Under the pieces are notes generated by a model that was given only the letters and a program-made list of their open reading frames with translations, had not been told where the DNA came from and did no database searches. DNA of 64,000 nucleotides from Cellvibrio sp. pealriver (GTDB lineage Bacteria; Pseudomonadota; Gammaproteobacteria; Pseudomonadales; Cellvibrionaceae), in NCBI RefSeq assembly GCF_001183545.1, contig NZ_KQ236688.1, positions 401,149-465,148 on the forward strand, given 5' to 3'. The position numbers and the translations under genes are program-made. Position 1 is the first letter of the stretch. Every line of letters starts with the position of its first letter. Shown piece by piece: positions 1 to 13,200 of this stretch.

Positions 1-3000
1 TTGGAAGTTACGCTGTCAGTAACCAATGGCACACTGACTCTGGGTGGCACGGGCGGATTGGCATTTACTACCGGCGATGGCACTGCCGATACTACGATGG
101 TATTCACAGGCACACTCGCAGACATCAACACCGCGCTGAATAACCTGACCTTCAACCCGACTGCCAACTTCAATGGCGGGGCGGTCTTGAGTATCACCAC
201 CAGTGACCAGGGTAATACCGGTAGTGGCGGCACATTGACCGATACCGATACCGTCAATATCACCGTCAATGCTGCGAATGATGCGCCCACCGTTGCGAAC
301 ATCATTCCAGACCAAAATGCGACAGAAGATGCTGCGTTTAATTTTCAATTTGCATCCAATACATTTGCGGATGCTGAGCTTGATTCGCTGACATATTCCG
401 CGCAATTAAATGGCGGCGGCGGTTTACCAGCGTGGTTGAGTTTTGATTCCGCTACTCGCACATTCAGCGGCACACCTGCTAATGGTGATGTAGGCACGCT
501 CACAATTGATGTAACCGCGAATGATGGCAACGGTGGAACTGTCACCGATACCTTCACGCTTACTGTCGCAAATGTGAATGACGCGCCCACGGTTGCGAAC
601 ATCATTCCAGACCAAAATGCGACAGAAGATGTTGCGTTTAATTTTCAATTTGCCGCCAATACGTTTGCCGATGTGGATGCGGGAGCAACACTGACGTACT
701 CAGCACAATTAAACGGTGGCGGTGGTTTACCGGCGTGGCTGAGTTTTGATCCTGTTACACGCACATTCAGCGGTACACCTGCCAACAGTGATGTAGGTAC
801 TCTCACGATTGATGTGACCGCCGATGATGGCAACGGTGGAACTGTCACCGACACCTTCACAATTACCGTCGCAAATGTGAATGATGCACCCACCGTTGCG
901 AACATCATTCCCAACCAAAATGCGACAGAAGATGCCGCGTTTAATTTTCAATTTGCATCCAATACATTTGCGGATGCTGAGCTTGATTCGCTGACATATT
1001 CCGCGCAATTAAATGGCGGCGGTGGTTTACCTGCGTGGTTGAGTTTTGATTCCGCTACTCGCACATTCAGCGGCACTCCTGCTAACGGTGATGTCGGCAC
1101 ACTCACGATTGATGTAACCGCGAACGATGGCAACGGTGGAACTGTCACCGATACCTTCACAATTACTGTCGCAAATGTGAATGATGCGCCCACGGTTGCG
1201 ATTCCACTCCCTGATCGTACCGCCACTGAAGCGTCTGCATTTAATTTCCAATTTAATGCGGGCACGTTTGTTGATGCAGATGCAGGCGATACGCTCACCT
1301 ATTCTGCGCAATTAAATGGTGGCGGTGGCTTGCCTGCGTGGCTGAGTTTTGATCCTGTCACCCGCACCTTTAGCGGTGTTCCGGGTGTGGGCGACATAGG
1401 CACCTTAACGATCGATGTGACGGCAGAAGATTCGACTGGCGCAACCGTAACTGACACCTTTACCCTCACCGTCAATCCGGTAGGTGATCTCGAATACATA
1501 GACACAGGCGATGGCACCACCCAGCTGCCGCTATCGCCAACGCCGATTGGCCAAAGCTTTTTCTACAACAGCGTGGGCGCGACTTACACCGTCAATGAAG
1601 TCGGTTTGTATTTGGCGCGTTTTGCAGATGCTGCAGTGCAAACGATCACGGTAGAGCTGCGCGATGGATGGAATGGTGCGGTACTGGGCACTGCCTCTAT
1701 TTCATCAACCCAAATCAGTGGGGATGGTTTTGGTTGGCATACCTTCAGTTTTGCCAATGTCTCACTCAATGGCTCCCAGACCTATGTCATTCAGGTAAGC
1801 AGTAGCGGCACCGACGACAAAGTGCTGTTCTCGCGCTTACCGGGCAATGTCTTCCCCGATGGAACATTTATCGATAACGGTGTGCCCGATGCAGGGGGCT
1901 GGGATCTGGCATTTAAAATCGCCAAAGATGATGGCAGCAATACCGCACCGGTAGTGGATTACCCGATTACCGACCAAACAATCGATGCGGAAGATCCTTT
2001 TAATCTGGTGGTTCCGCTCAATACCTTTTCCGACCCCGACCCGAATGACACCATTACTTATCGCGCGCAATTGGCGGGCGGCGGCAGTATGGGCTGGCTG
2101 CAGTTTAATGAGGCCACCAGAACCTTCTGGGGAACACCGCATTGGCATCAGGCGGGCACCATCACGGTTGAATTGATTGCCACCGATAACCACGGTGCAT
2201 CCACCTCTGATTTCTTTGATATCACGGTGATCAACACCAACATCGCGCCAACGGTAAACCAGGCAATTCCTAACCAGACAGTCAACGAAGACTCTGCCTG
2301 GAGTTTCCAATTTGATATCAACACCTTTGCCGATGTGGATGCTGGCCAAACTTTTACCTACACCGCTGAGCTCGCCACCTTGGGTGGCATGCCGCCCTGG
2401 TTAAGTTTTGATGCCGCAACACGCACCTTTTCCGGCACACCTGCCAATGGTGATGTAGGTACCTGGACGGTTGAAGTGACAGCCAATGACGGGTTTGGCG
2501 GTGAAGTGGTTGAGACGTTTGACATTGTGGTCGCCAACACTAACGACGCACCTCTTGTCGCCAATCCCTTGCCTGACCAAAGTGCGACCGAGACTACAGC
2601 CTTCACGTTCACATTCAATAGCAACACGTTCAGTGATGAAGATGTAGGCGATGTGCTGACTTACACCGCAACATCCAATTCCGGTGCTTTGCCTGCCTGG
2701 CTTAACTTTAACAGCGCTACTCGCACCTTCAGCGGCACTCCGCCTGTAGGTACGGCTGGAACCCTGAATATTGAAATCGCGGCTGATGATGGTGCCGGAG
2801 GCTTAATAAGCGATAGTTTTGTTATCACCATCGCCCCGCAACCACCTAACGTATTGCCTGTGGTGCAGAGCCCGATTGCCGATCAGTCAGTGGAAGAGAA
2901 TCAGGCATTTGGTTTTACGATCCCGGCATCTACCTTTGTTGATCCGGATGGCGATACCCTGAGCTTAAGTGCGCAACTGAGTGGCGGTGGGGCCTTGCCC

Positions 3001-4794
3001 TCCTGGCTGGTGTTTGATGCGGCCACGGGTAGGTTTAGCGGTACACCCGCGGCGAGCGATATCGGCAGCATCACCGTGCAAGTCACCGCAACCGATAGCC
3101 GTAACGGCAGTGTGAGTGACAGTTTTGTCATTACCATCAACAACCTGAATGACGCACCGGTAGTGGCGATTGCGCCTGCCGACCAAACTGCCGTGGCTAA
3201 CAGCCCATTTAGCGTGACCTTTCCCGCAAATATGTTTACCGATGCCGATGCGGGTACGGTGCTGACCTACACCGCAACCAGAGCGGATGGTTCACCCTTG
3301 CCCGATTGGTTGCGATTTAATTCATCGACCTTGAGTTTCAGTGGCACTCCCACCAATGCCGATGCTGGCACCATTGCAATCCATATTGTTGCCAGCGACG
3401 GCATTGCCACGGCAACCGCCAGCTTCCAGTTGGGGGTGACCGCTGTTAACGAAGCGCCCCAAACATCGGGCACTGTGGTGATTAACAATCTTGAAGATGC
3501 AGCGGGCGATCAGGTTGATTTGTGGGCAGTGTTTAGCGATACCGAAACCGCCAGTAGCGATCTGGTGTATACCGTCATCAGCAACAGCAATCCCTCATTG
3601 GTTATCAACGCCAGTATCGATCCTGCTACCGGTAAATTGCAGCTGAACTACGGTGCCAATCAGTTCGGTGTTAGCGAGTTGGTCGTGCGCGCGCAGGACG
3701 AGCAGGGTGCCTGGGTGGATAATCTGGTGCGGATCACTCTTGAACCCGTGAATGACACACCCGTATCCACGGGTATTGCTGATATGAAGGTCAATGCGGG
3801 CAGTGCACCCCAGCAGATGAATCTGCACAATATCGCCAGCGATATTGAAAACGGCACAAACCTTGTCTGGTCGTTGATCGGTAATACCAACAACAACGTG
3901 GCTACCAGCGTTCAGATTGATCCGGCGACCGGGATGATGACCATTTCGTTTGCCTCAGCAACGGGAGGTGAGTCCACTATCACCTTGCGTGCCCAGGATG
4001 CAGACGGCGCATGGGTAGATACCCGTTTTAAAGTCACGGTTGCTGCATCAACCGTTGTTCCGCCAGTCGTTCCTCCCGTGACACCACCGGTGGTTGAACC
4101 GCCGGTTTCGCCTCCTACAACGCCACCGGTTGTGACACCGCCAACGACACCTCCGACAACTCCCCCTGGGACAGAGGTACCGGGTACTGATCCAGTGCCT
4201 GATGGTGGCGGTTCAACAGGGGATGGAGATACCACAATCATCACCCCGCCAGTATTGCCCGATACTGGTCAGGCACCCATCGTGGATTCCGGTGACGAAA
4301 GCCTGCGCCCCGATGCCAACCTCAACGACAAATCCAGCCGCGATATAGAGCGCGCGCAGGACATGTTAAAAGCCGATGCCAAACCCCTCACTACCCTGAC
4401 GGCCTCAACCGCACTGGCGGGTTTGATATCACCGGATTCAGGTTTTGCTCCCTGGGAAGAAGCCGATTTTGATAGTGAAGTCCGCCGCCTGCGCGCGCAG
4501 ATGGATGAAGCGATGGAAGAAGAGCAAGATCGCCGTGCCATAGTGGCAGGGATTACCTTTTCCATCACAACCGGTTTGCTGGTTTGGTCTTTGCGCGCGA
4601 GCAGTCTATTGTTAACCATGATGTCGATGCTGCCGCTCTGGCGTGGGCTTGACCCACTGCCGATTCTGGATGAGGTCAATAAACGCAAAAAAGAATTGGA
4701 GCAGCAGCGCAAAGACCGCGAGCGTGAAGACAAGAGTTCCAAAGAAGTGGGCTATTTGTTTGACCATGCCCAACGCAAAGAGCCAGGCCCCTGA
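1..4794 (+). CDS. Giant Ig/cadherin-repeat surface protein, 5'-truncated by the window edge
   Basis: The reading frame is open from the first base and its first residues already lie inside a repeat domain, so the true start is upstream. The visible 1597 residues are a chain of dystroglycan-type cadherin-like / putative Ig repeats of about 100 residues (recurring 'PAWLSFD..TRTFSGTP' and 'NDAPTVA'). One carbohydrate-binding-like insert lies around residues 495-640. A Pro/Thr/Val-rich linker follows at about 1352-1400, then a hydrophobic segment near 1513-1545 and a highly charged Lys/Glu/Arg tail. This suggests an exported stalk-like protein anchored in a membrane by its C-terminus. No enzyme domain is visible, so adhesion or surface structure is inferred, not shown. 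A diguanylate cyclase gene starts 62 bases downstream on the same strand. Confidence 0.85.
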   Translation: MEVTLSVTNGTLTLGGTGGLAFTTGDGTADTTMVFTGTLADINTALNNLTFNPTANFNGGAVLSITTSDQGNTGSGGTLTDTDTVNITVNAANDAPTVANIIPDQNATEDAAFNFQFASNTFADAELDSLTYSAQLNGGGGLPAWLSFDSATRTFSGTPANGDVGTLTIDVTANDGNGGTVTDTFTLTVANVNDAPTVANIIPDQNATEDVAFNFQFAANTFADVDAGATLTYSAQLNGGGGLPAWLSFDPVTRTFSGTPANSDVGTLTIDVTADDGNGGTVTDTFTITVANVNDAPTVANIIPNQNATEDAAFNFQFASNTFADAELDSLTYSAQLNGGGGLPAWLSFDSATRTFSGTPANGDVGTLTIDVTANDGNGGTVTDTFTITVANVNDAPTVAIPLPDRTATEASAFNFQFNAGTFVDADAGDTLTYSAQLNGGGGLPAWLSFDPVTRTFSGVPGVGDIGTLTIDVTAEDSTGATVTDTFTLTVNPVGDLEYIDTGDGTTQLPLSPTPIGQSFFYNSVGATYTVNEVGLYLARFADAAVQTITVELRDGWNGAVLGTASISSTQISGDGFGWHTFSFANVSLNGSQTYVIQVSSSGTDDKVLFSRLPGNVFPDGTFIDNGVPDAGGWDLAFKIAKDDGSNTAPVVDYPITDQTIDAEDPFNLVVPLNTFSDPDPNDTITYRAQLAGGGSMGWLQFNEATRTFWGTPHWHQAGTITVELIATDNHGASTSDFFDITVINTNIAPTVNQAIPNQTVNEDSAWSFQFDINTFADVDAGQTFTYTAELATLGGMPPWLSFDAATRTFSGTPANGDVGTWTVEVTANDGFGGEVVETFDIVVANTNDAPLVANPLPDQSATETTAFTFTFNSNTFSDEDVGDVLTYTATSNSGALPAWLNFNSATRTFSGTPPVGTAGTLNIEIAADDGAGGLISDSFVITIAPQPPNVLPVVQSPIADQSVEENQAFGFTIPASTFVDPDGDTLSLSAQLSGGGALPSWLVFDAATGRFSGTPAASDIGSITVQVTATDSRNGSVSDSFVITINNLNDAPVVAIAPADQTAVANSPFSVTFPANMFTDADAGTVLTYTATRADGSPLPDWLRFNSSTLSFSGTPTNADAGTIAIHIVASDGIATATASFQLGVTAVNEAPQTSGTVVINNLEDAAGDQVDLWAVFSDTETASSDLVYTVISNSNPSLVINASIDPATGKLQLNYGANQFGVSELVVRAQDEQGAWVDNLVRITLEPVNDTPVSTGIADMKVNAGSAPQQMNLHNIASDIENGTNLVWSLIGNTNNNVATSVQIDPATGMMTISFASATGGESTITLRAQDADGAWVDTRFKVTVAASTVVPPVVPPVTPPVVEPPVSPPTTPPVVTPPTTPPTTPPGTEVPGTDPVPDGGGSTGDGDTTIITPPVLPDTGQAPIVDSGDESLRPDANLNDKSSRDIERAQDMLKADAKPLTTLTASTALAGLISPDSGFAPWEEADFDSEVRRLRAQMDEAMEEEQDRRAIVAGITFSITTGLLVWSLRASSLLLTMMSMLPLWRGLDPLPILDEVNKRKKELEQQRKDREREDKSSKEVGYLFDHAQRKEPGP
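280..1185 (+). repeat. Tandem intragenic repeats, three units of about 300 bp
   Basis: Units begin near 280, 580 and 883, and a more diverged one begins near 1186. Each encodes one cadherin-like/Ig repeat. Units 1 and 3 are almost identical at DNA level: the stretch from about 351 recurs almost unchanged from about 952. Unit 2 carries the variant 'DVDAGATLTYSAQLNG' version. The alternation suggests block duplication or gene conversion rather than simple single-unit slippage. Confidence 0.85.
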
Positions 4795-4856
4795 TCTACC
4801 AGCAGGTGTTGTTATGGGTTGTGTGTAGCTAATTATTTAAGGAATCCAGCGAGATA

Positions 4857-6365
4857 ATGTTTGGTTTTACTCCTGCAGTCAGGTTGAGTTTGGGCTTGGT
4901 GGTGTTGACGGTGTCTATCCTGATCCTCGCGCAAGCGATAGGTCTAACACCCGGTGCCGAGCGCCAACAACTGGATGTGCGCAAGCGCCTGACAGAAACA
5001 CTCGCATCGCAAGTGACGGTGGCCATCATGCGTGGCGATGATGTGTTGCTGCAGTATCTGCTGGAATCGACGGTAGAACGCAATCCCGAGATTGAATCGG
5101 CCGGTGTGCGCCGTAACGACGGTATTATCGTTACGCAAACCAAATTGCATGCGCAAAAATGGGCAAAGGCAAAACCGCACGAATCCACGCCGACCCATGT
5201 GCGTTTTCCACTCATGATCAACGGTGCCAAGCGCGCTGATTTTGAAATCACTTTTGAACCCCTGATGAGCGACAGTCATCCTATTTTCGGGATTCCCACG
5301 TTCATCCTGCTGGTTATCTTTGTCTCGCTTAGTGGCTTTGTGGGGTTTTGGTATTACATCAAGCGCGCCTTGAAGCACCTGGACCCCAGTGCGGTCGTAC
5401 CCGCACGGGTGCGCAATGCATTGAATATTTTGGCGGAAGGCGTGTTGATTCTGGACAGGCGTGAACAAATCGTGCTGGCCAATACCGCGCTGATCGAACA
5501 TTTAGGGCGCAGCGAGCAGTCGGTTATGGCGAAAAAGGCCAGCAATCTTGGTTGGTTTATCGACCCCAAACAAGAAACACGCGAATATCCCTGGATTACG
5601 GCAGTCAGCACTGGCGTGAAACAAACCGGTGTGCGGGTGCTGTTACCGCAGGCCGATGGCAATGAAAAAATCTTCCATGTGAATGCAGTGCCCATTTTGG
5701 ATGCCAAAGGCTCAAGCCAGGGCACTATTGCTGTATTTGAAGATATTACCGAGCTGGAATCCAAAAGCCGTTTGTTGGAAAACATGATTCAGGAATTGGC
5801 GGCGAGTCAGGCAGCAATTGAATCCAAAAACAAAGAGCTGACTTATCTCGCCACGCGCGATCCACTGACTAACTGCTTCAATCGCCGTGCACTGTATGAA
5901 CATCTCAACGGGAAATTTGATGGCGCGCGCGCGGGCGATACCGAGTTCAGTTGCATCATGGCGGATATCGACTTCTTCAAAAAAGTAAACGATACCTACG
6001 GTCATGCGGCGGGTGATGAGGTGATTAAAATGGCCGCCAACAGCCTGCGCGAAGTGGTGCGCGATATGGATATGGTGGCGCGTTTTGGGGGCGAGGAATT
6101 CTGCGTCATCCTGCCCGGTGCACCGCTTGAACAGGCGCGCATGATTGCCGAACGTTGCCGCGAAAAAATTGCCCAGGCCGAAACCAACGGCATTAAAGTG
6201 ACCGGCAGTTTTGGCGTGACCTCCATCCGCATGGGGGCGACTACGCCCAACCAATTAGTCCAACAAGCGGATGAAGCTCTGTACTACTCCAAGCAACACG
6301 GCCGCAATCAGGTCACTTGTTGGGCTCCGGGTATGGAATCCATCATTGCTGAAACCCAGCATTAA
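4857..6365 (+). CDS. Membrane-bound PAS-GGDEF diguanylate cyclase
   Basis: Predicted to make cyclic di-GMP at the inner membrane. The 502 residues hold a TM helix at about 8-30, a periplasmic sensor region to about 140, and a second TM helix at about 143-167. A PAS domain follows (about 185-300, 'RVRNALNILAEGVLILDRR'), then a short coiled coil and a C-terminal GGDEF domain. The active site reads GGEEF, and an RDMD inhibitory-site motif sits five residues before it, so product feedback inhibition is expected. No EAL domain is present. The ATG at 4857 has an upstream AAGGA at a rather long distance, so the exact start is less certain. It follows the giant surface-protein gene by 62 bases, which suggests cotranscription. 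Confidence 0.92.
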   Translation: MFGFTPAVRLSLGLVVLTVSILILAQAIGLTPGAERQQLDVRKRLTETLASQVTVAIMRGDDVLLQYLLESTVERNPEIESAGVRRNDGIIVTQTKLHAQKWAKAKPHESTPTHVRFPLMINGAKRADFEITFEPLMSDSHPIFGIPTFILLVIFVSLSGFVGFWYYIKRALKHLDPSAVVPARVRNALNILAEGVLILDRREQIVLANTALIEHLGRSEQSVMAKKASNLGWFIDPKQETREYPWITAVSTGVKQTGVRVLLPQADGNEKIFHVNAVPILDAKGSSQGTIAVFEDITELESKSRLLENMIQELAASQAAIESKNKELTYLATRDPLTNCFNRRALYEHLNGKFDGARAGDTEFSCIMADIDFFKKVNDTYGHAAGDEVIKMAANSLREVVRDMDMVARFGGEEFCVILPGAPLEQARMIAERCREKIAQAETNGIKVTGSFGVTSIRMGATTPNQLVQQADEALYYSKQHGRNQVTCWAPGMESIIAETQH

Positions 6366-6496
6366 GCGGTTAATTACCTGTCTATTCCTCACGAGACGAT
6401 CTTGCCGGTGGTAAATCTGCCGCCAGTAATTACAATAGCCCCATCTGTTATACGTCATTGCGTATCGACCCTATAAAAAGCTAACGGGATATTGTT

Positions 6497-8860
<2,364 letters not shown>

Positions 8861-8908
8861 CGTTTCTTTGCGGGATTTATCGCGCCCGATTTACCTGCCG
8901 TTCATCTA

Positions 8909-8934
8909 CGCCCGATAGGATCGGGCGAGCACCT
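8909..8934 (+). terminator. Hairpin between ftsK and lolA
   Basis: CGCCCGAT and ATCGGGCG form a perfect 8-bp stem with a 3-base loop at 8909-8927, followed by only a weak T tract. It may be a partial terminator or mRNA-end stabiliser between two genes usually read together. Confidence 0.4.
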
Positions 8935-8971
8935 TTTGAGTGTCGATCACAACTTTACTCTTGGAATTTTT

Positions 8972-9604
8972 ATGAAATTATTCGCCCGAATTTTTACTGG
9001 TTTGCTCTGTGCATTTACGCTTTCTGCCCTTGCGTCCGATGACCAAGCCGCTGCGCAATTGCGCAAACAGCTTGATGCCATGGATAGCCTGCAAGGCAAT
9101 TTTGTGCAGACGACTTACGACAAAGATGGCGTAAAACAAGATGAACCCAGCAGCGGTGAATTTATGCTGATGCGCCCCGGTAAATTTTATTGGAAAACGC
9201 TCGATCCTATGCCGCAATTATTGGTCTCCAATAATAAAACGATTTGGTTGTACGACCCTGATCTGGAAACCGTCACCGTGCGTGAATTTACCGATGACCT
9301 GCGCGAAACCCCGGCACTTTTATTGAGCGCTGATGCAGAACAATTGCGCAAACAATTTTCCGTTACGCGCGATGCCAGCAATACATCTGCCGATGCGTTT
9401 ACGCTCACGCCCAAAGTGACTGAAGGCATGTTTCAACATTTAACGCTGGTATTCAAAGCTGGCCAATTAAGTGAATTTGCAATTAAAGACAGCTTGGGGC
9501 AGGTGACTCGCTGCGTACTCAGTAACGTTCAACGCAATAAGCCGCTTGCCGAAGAAAAATTCTTCTTCCAAATACCGGAAGGCGTTGAGGTGTTGAAAGA
9601 CTGA
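8972..9604 (+). CDS. lolA: Outer-membrane lipoprotein carrier protein LolA
   Basis: Periplasmic chaperone that takes lipoproteins released by LolCDE and hands them to LolB at the outer membrane. From the ATG at 8972 the protein has 210 residues, close to the usual LolA length of about 204. It has a clear signal peptide (MKLFARIF... ending ALA-SDD) and the family pattern 'GNFVQTTYD', 'GEFMLMRPGKFYW', 'LYDPDLETVTVR'. An in-frame TTG 36 bases upstream would extend the signal peptide unnaturally, and the ATG has GGA at 6 bases, so the shorter form is preferred. It sits directly after ftsK as in most gammaproteobacteria, but its usual neighbour rarA is displaced by 5.6 kb. Confidence 0.96.
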   Translation: MKLFARIFTGLLCAFTLSALASDDQAAAQLRKQLDAMDSLQGNFVQTTYDKDGVKQDEPSSGEFMLMRPGKFYWKTLDPMPQLLVSNNKTIWLYDPDLETVTVREFTDDLRETPALLLSADAEQLRKQFSVTRDASNTSADAFTLTPKVTEGMFQHLTLVFKAGQLSEFAIKDSLGQVTRCVLSNVQRNKPLAEEKFFFQIPEGVEVLKD

Positions 9605-9627
9605 TTCCCAACGGAATCAGTCTTGTT
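9601..9627 (+). terminator. Rho-independent terminator of lolA
   Basis: CTGATTCC, loop CAAC, GGAATCAG (9601-9620) followed by TCTTGTT. The stem overlaps the lolA stop codon and faces the convergent gene that follows. Confidence 0.7.
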
Positions 9628-9678
9628 GTGTGTATATCGCTTTAACTTGAGAAGCAGAGCCAGTGGGCGTGTGGTGGA

Positions 9679-10296
9679 TTAAAAAGCCAACCTTGCGCCC
9701 ACGCTGAAATCCGTCACTGGCTCTGGCAATTGGTATTGGCGTACAGCGGCTTGCAGTGCCCAGCGGCTATCCAATTGGTAAATCAACTTTGCCCCTATAA
9801 ATACATCATTCCCCTTTTGTTCGCTCTTCAGTGTGCGGTTGTTTGCACTGCTGTTAATGGTGTTTTCCCAGCTGAAGATTCCCGCATCGGCCACCAGTGA
9901 CCAGGCCTGTTTTTGTACCAGCTCATAGCCCGCGCCCACTAACCAGCCTGCCCCTAAAATAGGGGTAACTTCCGCTAGCGCCTGATGATATTGCTCTGGC
10001 GTTAGGCTATCGCCGCGGATACTGGCGCTACCTTCTCCCAGGTCGCTATAACCCAACAACCAATAGCCTTTTCCCTTCCATGACTCCTTGTTATCCCCCC
10101 AGCTGTAGTTGAGCTCGATTGCCCAGCTGGTATCGGAATCTTTACTGGTCACTATCGCGGTATTTTGCCCTGGCAGATTGTCAGGCAGGGCGGGTGTTGC
10201 AGTGTTGCTTTTACCAAGTTGCAGGCCAACCCGCACGTCTGCCGATAATGCAGGCAGGGCGAAGAATAAACTGCCAATGAGGATTATTTTTTTCAT
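9679..10296 (-). CDS. Small outer-membrane beta-barrel-like protein, coupled to the giant GlyGly-CTERM gene
   Basis: The 205-residue protein starts with a signal peptide (MKKIILIGSLFFALPALSA). It continues with alternating amphipathic segments and ends in 'VGARLAF'; a terminal Phe is the usual signature of outer-membrane barrel proteins. No named family was recognised. Its ATG overlaps the stop of the upstream 1552-residue gene (ATGA, 4 bases), so the two are translationally coupled and probably work together. A role in placing or exposing the big partner at the outer membrane is an inference from this arrangement only. The pair is inserted between lolA and rarA on the opposite strand. Confidence 0.75.
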   Translation of the reverse strand: MKKIILIGSLFFALPALSADVRVGLQLGKSNTATPALPDNLPGQNTAIVTSKDSDTSWAIELNYSWGDNKESWKGKGYWLLGYSDLGEGSASIRGDSLTPEQYHQALAEVTPILGAGWLVGAGYELVQKQAWSLVADAGIFSWENTINSSANNRTLKSEQKGNDVFIGAKLIYQLDSRWALQAAVRQYQLPEPVTDFSVGARLAF

Positions 10297-13200
10297 TGAA
10301 TGCGATCCTTGTGGAGCCTGTAAGAGTAGGGAGCCAGTAAGCCCAGTAGTAGCAACAGAAGAATGGAGCCCGTACTGCCGCCGCCAGAGGAGGACTGGTT
10401 ACTGATGCTGGTGGTTTGGTATGCATTGACTCTAACACTGGCAGTCCCCTGAGCCTGACCGCCATTGCCGTCATCGACTTGATAGGCAATCTGATCCACA
10501 CCATCGAACCCTGGTTTAGGGGTGTAGGTGAGGGTTTGATCGCTATTGATAATCAGGGTGCCATGCTGGGCTGTCGCCGAGACGATGCTGAGGGTATGAC
10601 CATCGGCATCGGTATCGTTGGCCAGAGCGTTCAGGGTGATAGGGGTGCGATCATCGGTACTGGCCTGATCGGCTTGCGTCACCGGAAGGCTATTCGTTAT
10701 CACGGTGAGGTTGACCCTTGCGGAGCTAATGCCACCACGGCCATCGCTCACGGAATAGTCAATCCAGGTGTTGCCGCCAAAGTTAGTTGGCGGGGCATAG
10801 CTCAGGCGAGTCCGGTCGATGACAACGACTTGTCCCAGCGGAGAGGATGCACTCACTACACTAAGGTTATCGCCATCGGGGTCACTGTCGTTGGCCAATA
10901 CATCCAGCTCGACGGTGCGATTCCACAGACTTTGCAGGGTTTCACTCACTGCAAGCGGTGGCCGGTTGTCGCTCAACATCACTGCCACGCCACCCGGGTC
11001 CAGAATCGCGCGATTGGCCTCTCCGTCTGCATCGTTGGGGCCGCCATCTTCAATCAATAATTGCACACAGTGGTCGCCCTCGGTTAATCCGGGTTGCCAG
11101 AGCGAATCGCCCGGTGGAGGGCAGAATCCGGGTTCACCGCGTGTGCTGAATAGCTGATTGCGCTCATTTTGGATGAAAAATTGCCATTGCTCATTGAGCA
11201 GTTTGCGATAGACCGCTTGTGCGGGAATGGGTTGGCGTTGGGGCAGCACCAGATTGTAGCTTTGCCCCGCTTGTGGGAGGCCGTAGGCGATAAAGCTGAA
11301 CAACCCGCCGATATTGTGTGCGGCCTCATCGGCAATCTGGACGGTGTTAACCAACAATCCGCCTGATGGATTTGCTGCTGAATCTGTTGTCAGATAGGCA
11401 TTTTTACGCAGGCAGACACCCGGATCACCTTCGGCAAGGTACTCGACCGATGTCTGCAACGTTTCTTGCATGACGTTGCAGTCGCTAATGGCATCCAGAT
11501 AGTCAGGTATGCCATCGCCGTCAGCATCGGCATAACCTTCAATGGCATCGGGAATCAGGTCACCATCGGTATCTTCGTCACCCAACACTGCCAATTGCGG
11601 CAGAACCTCCACATAGGCTTGAACGCGGCTGCTCAAGCCTCCTGCATCGGTTACTGTGAGCGCGAGAGGATAAACCCCCGCAGCGAGCGACTTGGGGTCA
11701 AATTGGAAGTGATCGGGGCGGGTGGAAAAGTTAGCCAAAGAGCCCCCATCCCACACTAATGTTAAAGCGTCATCGGGGTTGGCATCACTCACCTTGGCTT
11801 GCGCAGTAACCAGCCCTTCCTGTTGGCTCACTGTCAGGCGATTCTGGCCATTTTGGGTGACCTCGATGCGCCCTTCAGGCGCAATATTGGCTTCGCTGAT
11901 TGTTATCCGTGAGGATGATTTTGCGCCCAGATTTAACGAAGGCGACAGGCTGATCACCAGCTCTTCATCGGAATCTGCACGGCCATCTTCCAGCAGATGA
12001 ACCTGGATGCTTGCCTCTGTACCGCTGGTGATGGTGACTGAACCGCTGCGCAAGTCGTGGTCATTGTTATCGGCGCTTCCACCGACGCTGAACGGAATCA
12101 CCAGTGGATAAACCGGGCTGACACCATTCAAATGCACCTTAAGAGTCACTTGGGTACCTTCACTGGCCGTTTGATCCTTGCCCAGGGAAACCAGCGGATG
12201 GACACTGACTTTTTGGCTGGCCAGCGCTTGGTTGCCGTTGCTGTCGGTTGCCTGCCAATAGGCTTGGTAAACCCCGGGAGGATACAGGGAGGTGCCGTCC
12301 ACCAGTGATACCGCTATGGGGCGATTGTTGGTATCTACCGCCGAGGCTTGCCCCAAATCTACTTTGGTATAGAGCGCGGTGGCATTCACTTCCACATCTG
12401 CCGGTGGCGTAATAATGGGTGTTGCCGCATTGCTTTCGCCCGTAATCAGCAGCACAACATCCGCTTGGGCTGTAGCACCCGAAGGGTCGCGGATGGTGTA
12501 GCTGAGATTGACCTGACCGCGGAAGCCGGCAGGTGCCATATATCTCAGCCCTCCGGTCTCCATACTGACTTGTCCAAGGGGTGCTCGCGCCTGCATCAGC
12601 TGGAGTGGGTCGCCATCCATATCTTCGTCGTTAGCCAACACATCCAGCAGGTACTGGTTGTTGCTATTGGCGGTCATAGAAAAACGGTCTGCTTTGGCAA
12701 CCGGAGCGTCATTACTATTTATGACTTCCAGGTTAAAAGCTGGCAGCGCGGTGCTTGCAACACCATCGGTCACACTGATTTGTATGGCGTTATAAACACC
12801 CACATCCGCATTGGTTGGAGTACCACTCAAGCGGCCTGTTGCAGGGTCAAACAGTGCCCATGCAGGCTTATTGGCGATGGTAAAACCCAGCAGGTCTCCC
12901 GTATCGACATCACTGGCACCGGGTGTGAAGGTGTAGGGGCTGTCTTCACTGACACGGGTGGCCGGTGTACCAGTGATGACAGGCGCATCGTTGATCGGAG
13001 TGATGGTGATATTCACCCGGATAGTATCGGTGAGGGCACCATCGCTGACCTGGACGACAAAGCTGTCGTTACCGTTGTAGTCAGCACGAGGGCTGTAACT
13101 CGGGCTAATGCTGCCCCCGCTACCACTGGCATTGGCGGTTCCCTGTGCTGGGGCAGATATTAGGCTCCAGGTGAGTGTATCGCCATTGGCATCCGTGGCG

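Noticed and set aside
280..1500. CRISPR-like regular repeats
   Set aside because: The repeats are about 300 bp long, in frame, and encode protein domains; there are no short repeats with unique spacers.
1837..2349. 170-codon minus-strand frame in the first giant gene
   Set aside because: It is a shadow of cadherin-like repeats; it has no signal peptide, family match or ribosome site.
10416..11060. 214-codon plus-strand frame in the same gene
   Set aside because: It is a shadow of tandem-95 repeats and thrombospondin-3-like repeats on the minus strand.
12348..13163. 271-codon plus-strand frame inside the giant GlyGly-CTERM gene
   Set aside because: It is antisense to clear Ig/cadherin repeats. 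Repetitive GC-biased codons open long shadow frames on the other strand, and the translation shows no family signal.
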